From the NCBI RefSeq assembly GCF_950295315.1, contig NC_080168.1, forward strand, positions 68,953,254-69,017,253: a stretch of 64,000 nucleotides of DNA, given 5' to 3'. The stretch is from Erinaceus europaeus (lineage: Eukaryota; Chordata; Mammalia; Eulipotyphla; Erinaceidae). Shown piece after piece: positions 35,482-45,089 of this stretch. The number at the start of each line of letters is the position of its first letter. Position 1 is the stretch's first letter. The position numbers and the translations under genes were made by a program. The notes beneath the pieces are model-generated. The model worked only from the letters and a program-made list of their open reading frames with translations, was not told where the DNA came from and made no database searches.

Positions 35482-35549
35482 GTGGCTTTCCCCCGTGCAG
35501 ATTTTATTTATTTATTTATTTGTACCTTTACTTAGCATGGCAGCACAGA

Positions 35550-35815
35550 GCTGTTAAATTTAGGATCTGGTGCCAACGCCCATGTTCAGTGGGGAAGCAA
35601 CAACAAAAACCAGACCTTCCACCTTCTGCACCCTGTAATGATCTGGGTCCATGCTCCCAGAAGGATAAAGAGTAGAGAAGCTATCAAGGAAGGGGATGGG
35701 ATACTGAGTTATGGTGGTGGGAATTGTGTGTAGTTGTATTCCTCTTGTCCTACTGTCTTATCAATATATTTTTATTTTATAAATAAATTTTTAAAAAGTT
35801 CTAGAACAAAAAAAA
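35550..35815 (+). mobile_element. L1-A 3' tip, plus strand, just after MIPEP
   Basis: Sense L1-A 3' end (gttcagtggggaagcaac ... gtggtgggaattgtgtg) ending in an A-rich tail at about 35815. An (ATTT)n tract precedes it. It begins some 70 bp after the inferred MIPEP cleavage site. Confidence 0.7.
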
Positions 35816-36189
35816 GAATCTGGGAATTTCCAACCACTCTTCTGCTGGACTTCTCCCTTTCCATTGTACTTCCATTGGCTAAGTTAATTAAAAGCAAAAT
35901 TACTTTAATGTAGAGTAGCCTTCAGAAATATTACACATATAGTCCTTTTAAATGACTACCATTTTGTAAGACCCCTACACTAGGCTTTAAAAATATAATT
36001 GGATATAATTTTATAGGCCACTATCAAATAACTAATTAAAAAATTACTTGGGAAAAATAAAATACACTTGGAGTAGTCACTTAAAGAAATCAAGTGTGGT
36101 AAAGTATGTGGGGTATTGACTTTGTTCTTTCTGAGTGTGTAGGCACTACACAGTGGACTTTGAGAGAGGACCTGAAATCATATTTCAGT

Positions 36190-36349
36190 ATTTGAATTAC
36201 TGGCTTCTATAGCTACTTCTCCACTGGACATGGGTGTGGCAGGTTTATCCATACCCCTAGCCTAGTGGGTTTGGGCTTTAGAGAGGTGAGGTTCTGGGAC
36301 ACATTAGTGAGGTCTTCTTCCCAGGGAAGTCTGGCTCACTTAATGGTAG
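36190..36349 (-). mobile_element. L1-A fragment, minus strand
   Basis: An antisense 3'UTR piece (ctacttctccactggacatg ... gaagtctggctcac) abutting the sense L1-A. It corresponds to a more 3' part of the L1 than the start of its neighbour, so the pair is not a simple twin-priming product. Confidence 0.6.
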
Positions 36350-36779
36350 CCTTTTTGGCCACTACCAGGCCAACCCATCATCTGGGACTCTAGTCAAGGA
36401 ATCCTTGGATTCCCACAAAGATATGATGGGCCTAGAAATCTAACAGATTCCTCTGTCCACCATCACTGGTCAACTCCATCAGCAACATTATCATAAGCCC
36501 ACTTGTGGGCCTCTACAGGACATTGCCCTCAATGTAAAATAACAATGGTAGGGACTGCCCCACTCTTCAAAGGGAGGCTGGGTCAGCCTACTCTGCCACT
36601 CAAGGAAGACTGATCCTGAAATGAGTGCAGCCTAGAATGTTCCTAGCTGTGACCATGGACTGTGAGCTCAAACTGACAGGAACTCAGAAGTTACACAGCC
36701 TCCTGTGCTAAACAAGAATATATATGGGCCCTAGCTCAGATCCATAGGGTAAACAGTCAATGATATTTATATATTTTCC

Positions 36780-37174
36780 TGTTGGTATGCTTCTAAAAAC
36801 CCCTTCTGTTTCATTAGTTTAATCCCCCCTACTTAACACTATTCTATTTACATAACCACTGTTAACAAGCACCACCCTCCCTCCAAGGCATTGGTGGTTC
36901 AGTGGTAGAATTCTTGCCTGCTCCGCCCCCTCTCCTTGTCATACCCTGATTTTTGCCAGTCACTTTTCTCTCCACCCTCTCTGTGTCACATCCTGTTCAC
37001 ACCCTACTTGGGAAGTATATATAAGACAACATTGTTCGTTTTAGTTTTAGTTTAGTTTAGCTTGGTATAGATTGCGCTGCGTCCTGCATAAATAAAGAGA
37101 TACTGCATACACCCCAGCCATGAGTCCCGGGTCATCTATTACCCACCCGTGAAGCCAGCCCGGCGAAAACAACA
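36780..37174 (+). mobile_element. solo LTR inserted in an L1-A, carrying a tRNA-Gly 5' half
   Basis: 395 bp with TGTTGGTATG...GAAAACAACA ends, flanked by TTTTCC on both sides (36774-36779 and 37175-37180). The host L1-A resumes exactly after it. It has a TATA box (agtatatataagaca) and a polyadenylation hexamer (gcataaataaagagatac). Its U3 shares blocks such as cataaccactgtta and ctccgccccctctcc with the 41857-42280 LTR, but about 108 bases in it has a tRNA-Gly-like segment instead of the LTR sequence expected there. Confidence 0.8.
36888..36921 (+). pseudogene. tRNA-Gly(GCC) 5'-half sequence inside an LTR
   Basis: 34 bases matching the 5' half of mammalian tRNA-Gly(GCC) from its first base (GCATTGGTGGTTCAGTGGTA...) through D arm and anticodon stem into the anticodon loop, with a single C-to-T difference from the human sequence I remember. 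The 3' half is absent, so it cannot make a tRNA. No clear flanking duplication is visible. It sits in the U3 part of the LTR. Confidence 0.75.
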
Positions 37175-37370
37175 TTTTCCTTATGTTTGTGAGCTACTCT
37201 CTGTCCTAATCCAGTTTTCTAGTACTATTTTAAACTCTGACATCTTCCCAGACAATATTTTTAGTAAACATGTTAACTATCAGGCTCAGGCAAAAATTAC
37301 TAAACTCATGGGCCCCTTGGAACATACCTAAGATAGACTTCCTAACTCCTTCCCATACAAGACCCTAATT

Positions 37371-37576
37371 TCTTTTTTTTTTATTTATTTTTATTTATTT
37401 ATTTATTGGATAGAGACATCCAGAAATTGAGAGGAAGGGAGAGAGACAGAGAGACACCTGCAGCACTGCTTCACCACTTGTGATGCTTTCCCCCTGCAGC
37501 TGGGGACCAGGGGCTTGGACCCGGGTCCTTGTGCATTGTAACTTGTGCTCAACTATGTGCGCCACCACCGGTCCCA
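37371..37576 (-). repeat. SINE-B, minus strand, inside L1-A
   Basis: Antisense SINE-B (tttatttattggatagagac ... gcgccaccaccggtccc), flanked by aagaccctaatttc on both sides (about 37359-37372 and 37576-37589). Confidence 0.8.
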
Positions 37577-38635
37577 AGACCCTAATTTCATTTGCTCTAT
37601 TCCTACTACCTTTAGTTTTCTGTTTATTAAGCAGTGTGTCCTGCTTTATATCTTACTGCCTTTCAGCCACCAAGTTGCAGATGCTACTATGATTTCATCC
37701 TGAATTCCTTGGGCAGAAGACCACACTAATGTGTCCCAGAACCTCACCTCTCCAGAGCCCTATCCCACTAGGGAAAAAATAGAAACAGGCTGGGAGTATG
37801 AATCCACCTGCCAACATCCAGGTCCAGTGGAGAAGCAATTATAGAAGCCTTCTGCACCTTCCACCTTCTGCACCCCATTATGAATGTTGATCCATACTCC
37901 TAGAGGGATAAAGAATAGGGAGGCTTCCATTAAGGGGGATGGGACGTGGAGCTCCGGTGGTGGGAACTGTGTGGAATTGTACCCCTGTTATCTTACAACC
38001 TTGTTAATCATTATTAAATCACTAATAAATTATTTTTAAAAAAAATGAAAAGAAAGGCCATTGTGGGCACTTGACTCACAAAGCATACTTAGCAGCTGAT
38101 AGTACCCAGTATTTCCTGGACATTTTGATTCTCATACCTGCCCCCCTTATTGGGCAACATGCTTCACAACATTTTTCGGAACACTGGGAAATAACTGTTA
38201 AAAATGTTCAGTTAGAAATAATAGACTTTCCTCCCTATAAAGGAATAAAACCTGGAGTGTTTCCATTGTACAAATGCATTATCACTGTTCAAAACCAAAG
38301 AACAATGAAGAGATGAAAATTGAGAAGCAAAATGGCATTCTCAGATATATAAGGGTTTGTAAAATCATCTCCTTTCTGTGCTTTTTTTTTTTAATTGCTA
38401 GAAGAACAAATAATTTAAACCAAGAGTCAAAAGTAAAGAAAATCTCTTAAGGAACTTCCAAAATATATAGAGTGTCATGGCACCTGTTTTCAGGATAGCA
38501 GCTGGCTAAGTCATAATAGCAAAGTATTTCATTATGAGTGTTTTTTCTTATGAAATAAACTGATGACAACCACTCTAGGAAAATTCTTGTAGTTTACTAC
38601 TAGCCTCCAAAAATCAACTTGAGTTTTTAAGCAGG

Positions 38636-38636
<1 letters not shown>

Positions 38637-38671
<35 letters not shown>
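38637..38671. repeat. (CA)n microsatellite
   Basis: About 17 CA units. Confidence 0.95.
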
Positions 38672-38673
<2 letters not shown>

Positions 38674-38867
38674 TGCAGAAAAAGAACTGAAATATAGTGA
38701 CTAAAACCGTAATGTGGTTGGCTTTCATATTGTGATTTAGGCCTCTTCTTTTTGTTCACCCAGCCCCATTTTTAGTATAGGCAGTGCAATTTTGATTTTA
38801 TACAAATTTAGTTTTGTTTGTATAGCCAGGACCATGTCCATATGAGATTTCACCAGCCTAGGCCTTT

Positions 38868-38988
38868 GTTTGTTTGCCAGAGCACTGCTCAACTCTGGCT
38901 TATGATGGAGTTTGGGACTAAACCTGGGACATTGGAGCCATAGGCATGAAAGTCTTTTTGTATAACCACTATGCTGTCTCCCTAGCCT
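38868..38988 (-). repeat. SINE-C, minus strand
   Basis: Antisense SINE-C (agagcactgctcaactctgg ... ccactatgctgtctcc). Confidence 0.65.
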
Positions 38989-38999
38989 GGACAACTTTT

Positions 39000-39120
39000 A
39001 TACACGCACATGCACCTGAACTTCCTCTAGTACCATAGCACCTCCTTTGGGGTGCTGTTTGAACCTGGGCTATGTACATGGCAAGGTGCATGCCTTATCA
39101 GGTAAATTAGCTCTCTGGCC
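39000..39120 (-). repeat. SINE-E, minus strand
   Basis: Antisense SINE-E (gctgtttgaacctgggctat ... gtaaattagctctctggccc), diverged. Confidence 0.55.
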
Positions 39121-39249
39121 CATATAACCAGCTTATAATCTAGTTTGATTTAAATGTGCATATTATTTGAATTATTAGAGGACTATTATCACTGGAGACC
39201 TAATGTCCTCTAAGCTTAACATCAAAATATTGCCAAGAGAAATCAGAAA

Positions 39250-39960
39250 AAAATACCATTTATAATTGCATGAAGGATAAAATACTCATTAAGGAGGTGA
39301 GAGGCTAATGCTCTAAAAAACAATATTGTTGAAAGAAACAAGAAAACACAAAGAAACTGAAAGATATTCCATGTTCATTGGCTGGAAGAATCAGCATGGT
39401 TAAAATATCCTGACTGTCCAAAGCAATCTACAGATTTAATACAATGAATATCAAACTCTTAGTGGCATTTTTTTCCCAGTGATATAGAATAAATAACCCC
39501 AGAATATTCAAGGAATCACAAAAGACCCCAAAACAATCTTGATAAGAAAAAACAAACTAAACAGAATCCTGATTTCATTTCAAACTATACTACAAATATA
39601 TAGTAATCCAAATGGTTTGCTACTGACATAAAGTCAGAGACAAGGAACATGGCATAGAATAGAGAACCCATAAATAAACCCAAGCATACATGGTTGGTCT
39701 GTTGACATAAAGGAGGCAAGAATACACAGTAGGGGAAGGCCAGCTTTTATGTGGAATGGTGCTGGGAAAAATGCATGGCTACATGCAGAAGAATACAAAT
39801 GGATCACATACACAGAAATCAGCTCAAAATGTAAGACACCCCCCCCAAACCATGAAACTCCTAGAAGACAGATAAAACTATAAACTCTTTTATATCTATC
39901 AACTTTTTAAATCTGACTCCAAAGACTAAGCAAACAAAATTTTTTAAAAGTGGGGAGAGG
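39250..39960 (+). mobile_element. old L1 ORF2 C-terminal region, plus strand
   Basis: A diverged sense L1 ORF2 pattern (gacctaatgtcctctaagc..., aactcctagaagacagataa) with many stops. A dead copy without a recognisable 3' end. Confidence 0.6.
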
Positions 39961-40344
39961 GGGAAGGCGGGTAGTGGTGAACAGAAGAGGGCATTGCATC
40001 AGAGTAAGAAACTTCTGATGGGAGAGACTTCTGGGAGGCGTGACCATGAAATAACTGAGACCAAATCACCTCTCCTCCCATAACCACAAATAAATACAAC
40101 AAGAGACCCAACTGAAGCTATAATTTACAGCTGAAAGTTCTGCAGCCTCGGGTGGGTGTTTGTGGGCAGTTGGAGTGAAAAGAGGTACACGCGCAGGTTG
40201 AAGAACAGCAAAGTCAAATCAGAGCTTTGGACAGCACAGATGCCAAGCTGTGCCATTTTGGCAGTTTCACTTTGCAAGTAACATTGTTCCTAATGTTGGA
40301 AGAAAAGGCATGGTGACTTAAAACCTCTCAAGTCTTTTTTGTTG
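39961..40344 (+). other. possible L1 5'UTR sequence
   Basis: About 380 bp with a start-of-L1 flavour (gggagagacttctgggaggcgtgaccatga and a later tgccattttggcagtttc). It precedes an L1-A 3'UTR, so it may belong to a rearranged L1. Weak. Confidence 0.3.
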
Positions 40345-41268
40345 TTCCTGTGGGAGCCCACAAAGAGGTATGTTTTGTTATTCCTTTGTGGGTCCCCATA
40401 GGACCTTGCCCTCAACTTGGATCAATAATGGTAGAGAATGTACCATCCTCCAAAGGGAGGCTGGACAACATATTCTATGCTACACCTGAGGAAGATGGGT
40501 CCTGATATTGGGGCAGCTTGAAATGTTCCTACTCATGACCACAGAATGTGAGCTCAAATCTATAGGGATGCAGTGGTCTCATAGGCTCCTAAGCTGAATA
40601 TGGGTTCCAGATCCCTTCAAATCGATAGGGTTTACAGTCAACAATATTTATACCCCTTTCCCATATTAGGGAGCTACTCTCTTCCTTGATCCAGCTTTCT
40701 GGTCCTCCTTCCAGCCATGACATTATCTCCCCAGACAATAACTTGGATGCACCTGCATATCAGATTTCAGGCTCAGGGAAAAAAAAAAAAAAACTAGTAT
40801 AGCCACAGGGCCCTTTGGAATATATGCCTACTAGCTATCTACAAAATGGAAACCCCTCCCCCAACTCTTCATCTGCATTATTCCAGCTTTTAGGTCCATG
40901 ATTGTTCAACAATTTGTTAACTCTCTTTTCAGCCATCAGGTTCCAGATGCTAGCAGGCTGCCAACCAGACTTCCCTGGACAGACAACCCCACCTATGTGT
41001 CCTGGAGCTCCACTTCCCAGAACCCCACTCCACTAGGGAAAGAGAGAGGCAGGCTGGCAGTATGGCTCGATCTGTCAACGCCCATGTTCAGTGGGGAAGC
41101 TATTAGAGAAGCCAGACCTTCCACCTGCATCCCTCAATGACCTTGGGTCCATACTCCCAGAGGGTTAAAGAATAAGAAAGCTATCAGGAGAGGGGATAGG
41201 ATATGGAGTTCTGATGGTGGGAATTATGTGGAGTTGTACCCTTCTTATCCTATGGTTTTGTCATTTTT
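40345..41268 (+). mobile_element. L1-A 3'UTR, plus strand
   Basis: Sense L1-A 3'UTR (gtgggtccccataggaccttg ... gttgtacccttcttatcctat), with its tail merged into the T-run of the antisense SINE-A that follows. Confidence 0.75.
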
Positions 41269-41530
41269 TTAAAATATTTTTTTTGTTGCCCTTGTTTTAT
41301 TGTTGTAGTTATGGTTGTCATCATTGTTGGATAGAACAGAGAGAAATGGAGAGAGGAGGGAAAGACAGAGAGAGGGGGAGAGAAAGACAAGACACCTACA
41401 GACCTGCTTCACTGCCTGTGAAGTGACTCCCCTACAGGTTGGGAGCCAGGGACTCAAACTGGGATCCTTCAGCCAGTCCTTGCACTTTGTGCCACCTGCA
41501 CTTAACCCACTGTTCTACTGCCTGACTCCC
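41269..41530 (-). repeat. SINE-A, minus strand
   Basis: Antisense SINE-A (tttgttgcccttgttttatt ... ctactgcctgactccc). Confidence 0.8.
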
Positions 41531-41621
41531 AATGTTTCTTTTTTATAAATAAAATAAAATAAAAAAGAAAGAAAACAGTTCAGAAACATTCAGGGAATCA
41601 TCTGTGTCATCAAAAACTTGA

Positions 41622-41850
41622 TTGGGGGAGTCAGGTGGTGGCAGACCGGGTTAAGTGCACAGAGTACAAAACCTTGATTGGAGGAGCCAGGAGGAGGCTC
41701 ACTCAGGTGAGCTCACACTTTATAGTGTGCTGGGATGGGAGCCCAGGAAAGCTTCATTAATGGTGGAGCTGGCAATAGGGAGACATAAAATAATGAAGTA
41801 AAATGTTTTGAAAACAGTAAAAATAGATGAATAGTGGGGTGGGGACTGCC
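41622..41850 (+). repeat. SINE fragments (A head, then E)
   Basis: A short SINE-A head (gggagtcaggtggtggcag) at 41622-41675, then SINE-E pieces up to the LTR at 41857. Confidence 0.45.
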
Positions 41851-41856
41851 ATGGTC

Positions 41857-42280
41857 TGCCGGGATAACCTGGGGGTGCTTCTTCCGGAGTACGTGCTCTC
41901 TGGGTTGGAGAGAACTCAACTGGAGCCAACCTAAGCGGTGACATGGGAGAGGGATCAGGAACTCGAGCCAAGCTAGCGTCGCAGCAGAGAGACTCTGGGA
42001 CTCTGGAGCTGGAAGGCAATCCCATGTGTGTTTAATCAGAAGAGCAGCTGTATTTATTGCCAAGTAAGGTGGAAACAGGATGTGACATAGAGAGGGTGGA
42101 GCGAAAAGAGTACAAACTAGTGGTGGAAAACAGGGTGTGACTAGGAGAGGGGGCGGAGCCAAAAGAGTGTGAACCAGTGAGATTAAACCAGTGCCCTGCA
42201 GGCAGGGGGTTCTTAGGTAACAGTGGTTATGTAAACAGACCTCAGCATTAAGTAGGGGGAAGCTGTCTTACTGCCCAACA
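41857..42280 (-). mobile_element. solo LTR, minus strand, inserted in a SINE-E
   Basis: 424 bp with TGTTGGGCAG...TATCCCGGCA ends on the minus strand, and perfect 6-bp duplications ATGGTC at 41851-41856 and 42281-42286. The flanking sequence reads as a SINE-E that the LTR split. It has a TATA-like and AATAAA-bearing middle (ggcaataaatacagc). Related to the LTRs at 6181, 36780 and 54879. Confidence 0.8.
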
Positions 42281-42286
42281 ATGGTC

Positions 42287-42450
42287 AGTGCACTTGCTTT
42301 GTCATGTGTACAACCCATGCTCAAGCCCAGCCCCCACTACACTGTCCAGGAGGGAAGCTTCAGTGCTGTGATGTCTTTCTGTCTTTGTCTCTCTGAACAA
42401 AAGTTGGCTTGGATCAGTGAAGCCCCAGTGACAACAAGCAATAAAAAAAC
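42287..42450 (+). repeat. SINE-E, plus strand, right part after LTR insertion
   Basis: Sense SINE-E continuation (agtgcacttgctttgtcatg ... gaagcttcagtgctgtgatg) following the ATGGTC duplication. Confidence 0.6.
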
Positions 42451-42564
42451 TTGTGTTTTACTGTTTAGAGAAAGACAAAGTCCAGAGCTTATAGTGGGCC
42501 ATTAGTAACTACCCTTTGGGGGACATTTCTTCATCTGCATCTTTATATGAAAAAAATAATAATA

Positions 42565-42790
42565 CCACCAGTCATCTACCATTTGGACATCTGGGTTGCT
42601 TCTAAGTTTGGCCCATTACAGATTGTGCCATTATGAGCATAGGTATACAGAGATCTCTTTGGAGGGATCTTTTTGTTTCCTTTGGATATGTTCCCAGAAG
42701 AGAAATTGCTGGGTCATAGGGCAGGTTTATTTCTGGAGTCCTAAGAAGTTTCCAGACTGTTTTCCATAATTATTGGATCAGTTTGCATTG
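42565..42790 (-). mobile_element. L1 ORF2 end, minus strand
   Basis: Antisense L1 (catctgggttgcttctaagt, agaaattgctgggtcatagg), followed by an antisense SINE-E. Confidence 0.65.
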
Positions 42791-42794
42791 GGGT

Positions 42795-42961
42795 GGTGGG
42801 AGGAGAGCCACTACATCACTGCAGTGTGCTGCTTCACTGCTCAGGAAGCTCCCCTCCTCCCATCCCCCTCCAGACACTCCAATGTGATGGCCTGGGGCTC
42901 AACCTGGGTATTGGTGCACAATAATGAGTATGCTCTACCAGGTGAGCTGCCTGTCAGCCCC
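42795..42961 (-). repeat. SINE-E, minus strand
   Basis: Antisense SINE-E (ggctcaacctgggtattggt ... ctctaccaggtgagctgc). Confidence 0.6.
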
Positions 42962-43059
42962 TTCTGTGAATGCTTTTGTTGTGCTGATACTGTTTCTACA
43001 CAAAGACACTTATGACACCTAGATGACCATCCTTTCAGTCCTGCCAGGCAAGTCCTTTC

Positions 43060-43172
43060 TGTCACAGATTGTCCCATCACAAGGAACCGGAAGCCCAGAG
43101 AAGCTGAGGAACTTGCCCAGTGTCACACAGCCCTAAAGCCAGTGTGAAGCCAGTATCCTGACTGGAGGCTGC
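43060..43172 (-). repeat. MIR remnant, minus strand
   Basis: The antisense MIR core gaggaacttgcccagtgtca followed by cacagccctaaagccag. An ancient mammalian SINE that predates the hedgehog families. Confidence 0.7.
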
Positions 43173-43581
43173 CTATGCATGCATGCCTTCCTCCATGGAG
43201 TCTTCCCCAGTCCCCACCCACCGTGCCTGGGCTCCTGCACGCCTCACTCTGGCCATCAATGCCTATGACTACCACAGGTTCCTCTGTCTGCTTCCCACAT
43301 GGCCTTTGTTCCTGGTGAAAACCTCTTCCAGAAAGAGGTCACAAAAAACAGCCAAAATAAGACCAGGTAGGGGCAGGGCTCAAACTCTTTACTCCTAACA
43401 GCCCATACCTTTAATTCCACATCAGAAAGTCTCTGGTAGCTGGGGAAATGGTTCTGCTGCTAGATGCAAGGATCTCTCTCTTCCCCTTTTTATGTCCCCC
43501 TTCCTTCTCCATTTCTTCCTATGTCTAATCAACAAATGAATAAACAAACAAATAAATAAAATAAAATAAATTTTGAAACCT

Positions 43582-44100
43582 CTGAGTGGGGCCTGTGAGA
43601 TAGCTCACCTGGAGGGCACCTGTGTTACCATGCACACAAACCAGGTTCAAGCCTTCAGTGTACTCCACAGGAAGGGTCACTATGGGGGGTCGGGTGGTAG
43701 CATACATGGCACAAAGTACAAGGGCCAGCATAAGGATCCCAGTTCAGGCCCCTGGCTCCCCACCTACGGGGGGTCGCTTTACAAGTGGTGAAGCAGGTCT
43801 GCAGGTGTCTATCTTTCTCTCACCCTCTCTGTCTTCCCCTCCTCTCTCCATTTCTCTCTGTCCTATCCAACAACAACGACTACAACAAGGGTAACAACAA
43901 GGGCAACAAAATAGGAAAAATGGCCCCCAGCAGCAGCAGATTTGTATACAGTGCAGGCACCGAGCCCCAGTGATAACCCTGAAGGCAAAAAATAAATAAA
44001 TAAAAAATAAGAAGGGTCACTATGGCACTGGGGGAAGCTTCAATGCTGTGGTGTGTCTATCTCTATCTCTGTCTTTGTCTGAAAAAAGTCAACCTGGAAT
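43582..44100 (+). repeat. SINE-E, plus strand, split by a SINE-A
   Basis: Sense SINE-E: head at 43582-43685 (gtgagatagctcacctggag) and body at 44026-44100 (gggggaagcttcaatgctgt), separated by the SINE-A insertion. Confidence 0.7.
43686..44010 (+). repeat. SINE-A, long form, with perfect 15-bp target duplication
   Basis: 325 bp long-form SINE-A (gtcgggtggtagcatacatg ... cccagtgataaccctgaagg) inserted in SINE-E. Flanked by gaagggtcactatgg at 43671-43685 and 44011-44025. Confidence 0.88.
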
Positions 44101-44685
44101 GTGGAAAAAGGGACTCTGTTACACTGTGGATGAGAATGCAAACTGGTGCAGTTCCTGTGGAAAACAGTCTAGAGAGTCCTTATGGAAATACCCAAGGATC
44201 TAACAATACCACTCCTAGGCATGCAACACTCCAGAGATATGTAAACACTAATTCAAAAGGACATATGCACCCCTATATTCATAGCTGCATTAGTCACAAT
44301 AGCCGAAGAGTGGAAGCAGTCTAAATGTCCATCGACAGATGACTGGCTAAAGAAGTTATGAGACATGTATCTTTTTTTTAAGTATTTATTTATTCATGAG
44401 AAAGATAGGAGGAGAGAAAGAACCAGACATCACTCTGGTACATGTGCTGCTGGGGATTGAACTTGAGACCTCATGGTTGAGAATCCAGTGCTTTATCCAC
44501 TGTGCCACCTCCTGGACCACATGGGACATATATATTCTATGGAATAAAAGTGCACAATAATATGCAATGAGTCAGTAAATGAAGCAAGAAAGTATAAAGA
44601 ACTGAAAAGACAAAGTACCTAATGAAACAGTTTCTATTTAGACCTAAATACCCTCCTCACCTACCTCCTATTACTATTCTTTTTC
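44095..44685 (+). mobile_element. L1 end of ORF2 and L1-A 3'UTR, plus strand, split by a SINE-D
   Basis: 44095-44365 is the sense L1 ORF2 end (gtggatgagaatgcaaactg, cacaatagccgaagagtgga). After an antisense SINE-D (44371-44520), 44525-44685 continues into L1-A 3'UTR (taaataccctcctcacctac). Confidence 0.65.
44371..44520 (-). repeat. SINE-D, minus strand
   Basis: Antisense SINE-D (ctggtacatgtgctgctggg ... atccactgtgccacctcc) within an L1. Confidence 0.75.
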
Positions 44686-44872
44686 TTCTAGCGTTTGCCC
44701 TTCTTCCGTAGCCAGTCAACAGTGTCAGGTTGAAAGCTGTCAGGAGCTGCTTGTTGCTGGCTTTGAAAGTGACTGGAATCCATGTGGATTCAGTCGGCTA
44801 GGAAGGATCGTCAGTTTCCCCAATGAATGGGTACTCACGGGATGCACCTCGAGAAGGTCGATCCAATGCATC
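44675..44872 (-). mobile_element. second retrocopy sharing the 3' end of the zinc-knuckle fragment
   Basis: On the minus strand its last 55 or so bases nearly equal those of 44884-45078 (encoding QPDTVDWLRKKGKR-stop, TAG at 44688-44690, then an AAGAAG-rich tail), but the upstream sequence is unrelated. Bounded by cctcctattac at 44664-44674 and 44873-44883. It may be a SINE-like or 5'-different partner of the same LINE, or a recombined copy. Confidence 0.45.
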
Positions 44873-44883
44873 CCTCCTATTAC

Positions 44884-45078
44884 TTCTTCTTCTAGCGTTT
44901 GCCCTTCTTCCGTAGCCAGTCAACAGCATCAGGTTGAGCCTGATGTAAAGTTTCGAGACCTCCTTTGAATCTGGAGAGGTGGCAGTCGTTGACTATGTGG
45001 GTCATAGTCTGTCTGTAGCCGCAGGGGCAGTTTGGGTCGTCTCTGGCTCCCCAGCGATGGAACATAGCGGCGCACTGG
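44884..45078 (-). mobile_element. non-LTR retrotransposon fragment with a CCHC zinc knuckle
   Basis: On the minus strand an open frame ends at a TAG (44892-44894). It encodes CPCGYRQTMTHIVNDC and ...AVDWLRKKGKR. The spacing C-x1-C-x7-H-x4-C fits the zinc knuckle that follows the reverse transcriptase in several LINE clades (RTE/R-type/Jockey-like). It is not L1. Only the last 60 or so codons are present. The ORF's first 30 codons run through other sequence and are not part of it. Flanked on both sides by cctcctattac (44873-44883 and 45079-45089). Confidence 0.55.
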
Positions 45079-45089
45079 CCTCCTATTAC

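Larger units (their letters stand above)
36350..38045 (+). mobile_element. L1-A 3'UTR, plus strand, split by an LTR and a SINE-B
   Basis: Sense L1-A 3'UTR from about 36350 (accaggccaacccatcatc) to its A-tail at 38030-38045. Interrupted by the LTR (36780-37174) and an antisense SINE-B (37371-37576). Confidence 0.75.

Noticed and set aside
35500..35520. Second polyadenylation region for MIPEP in the (ATTT)n tract
   Set aside because: The hexamer at 35462 is better placed, and the tract belongs to the repeat that follows.
36190..36400. Inverted L1-A pair as another twin-priming event
   Set aside because: The antisense piece corresponds to a more 3' part of the L1 than the adjacent sense piece, which twin priming does not produce.
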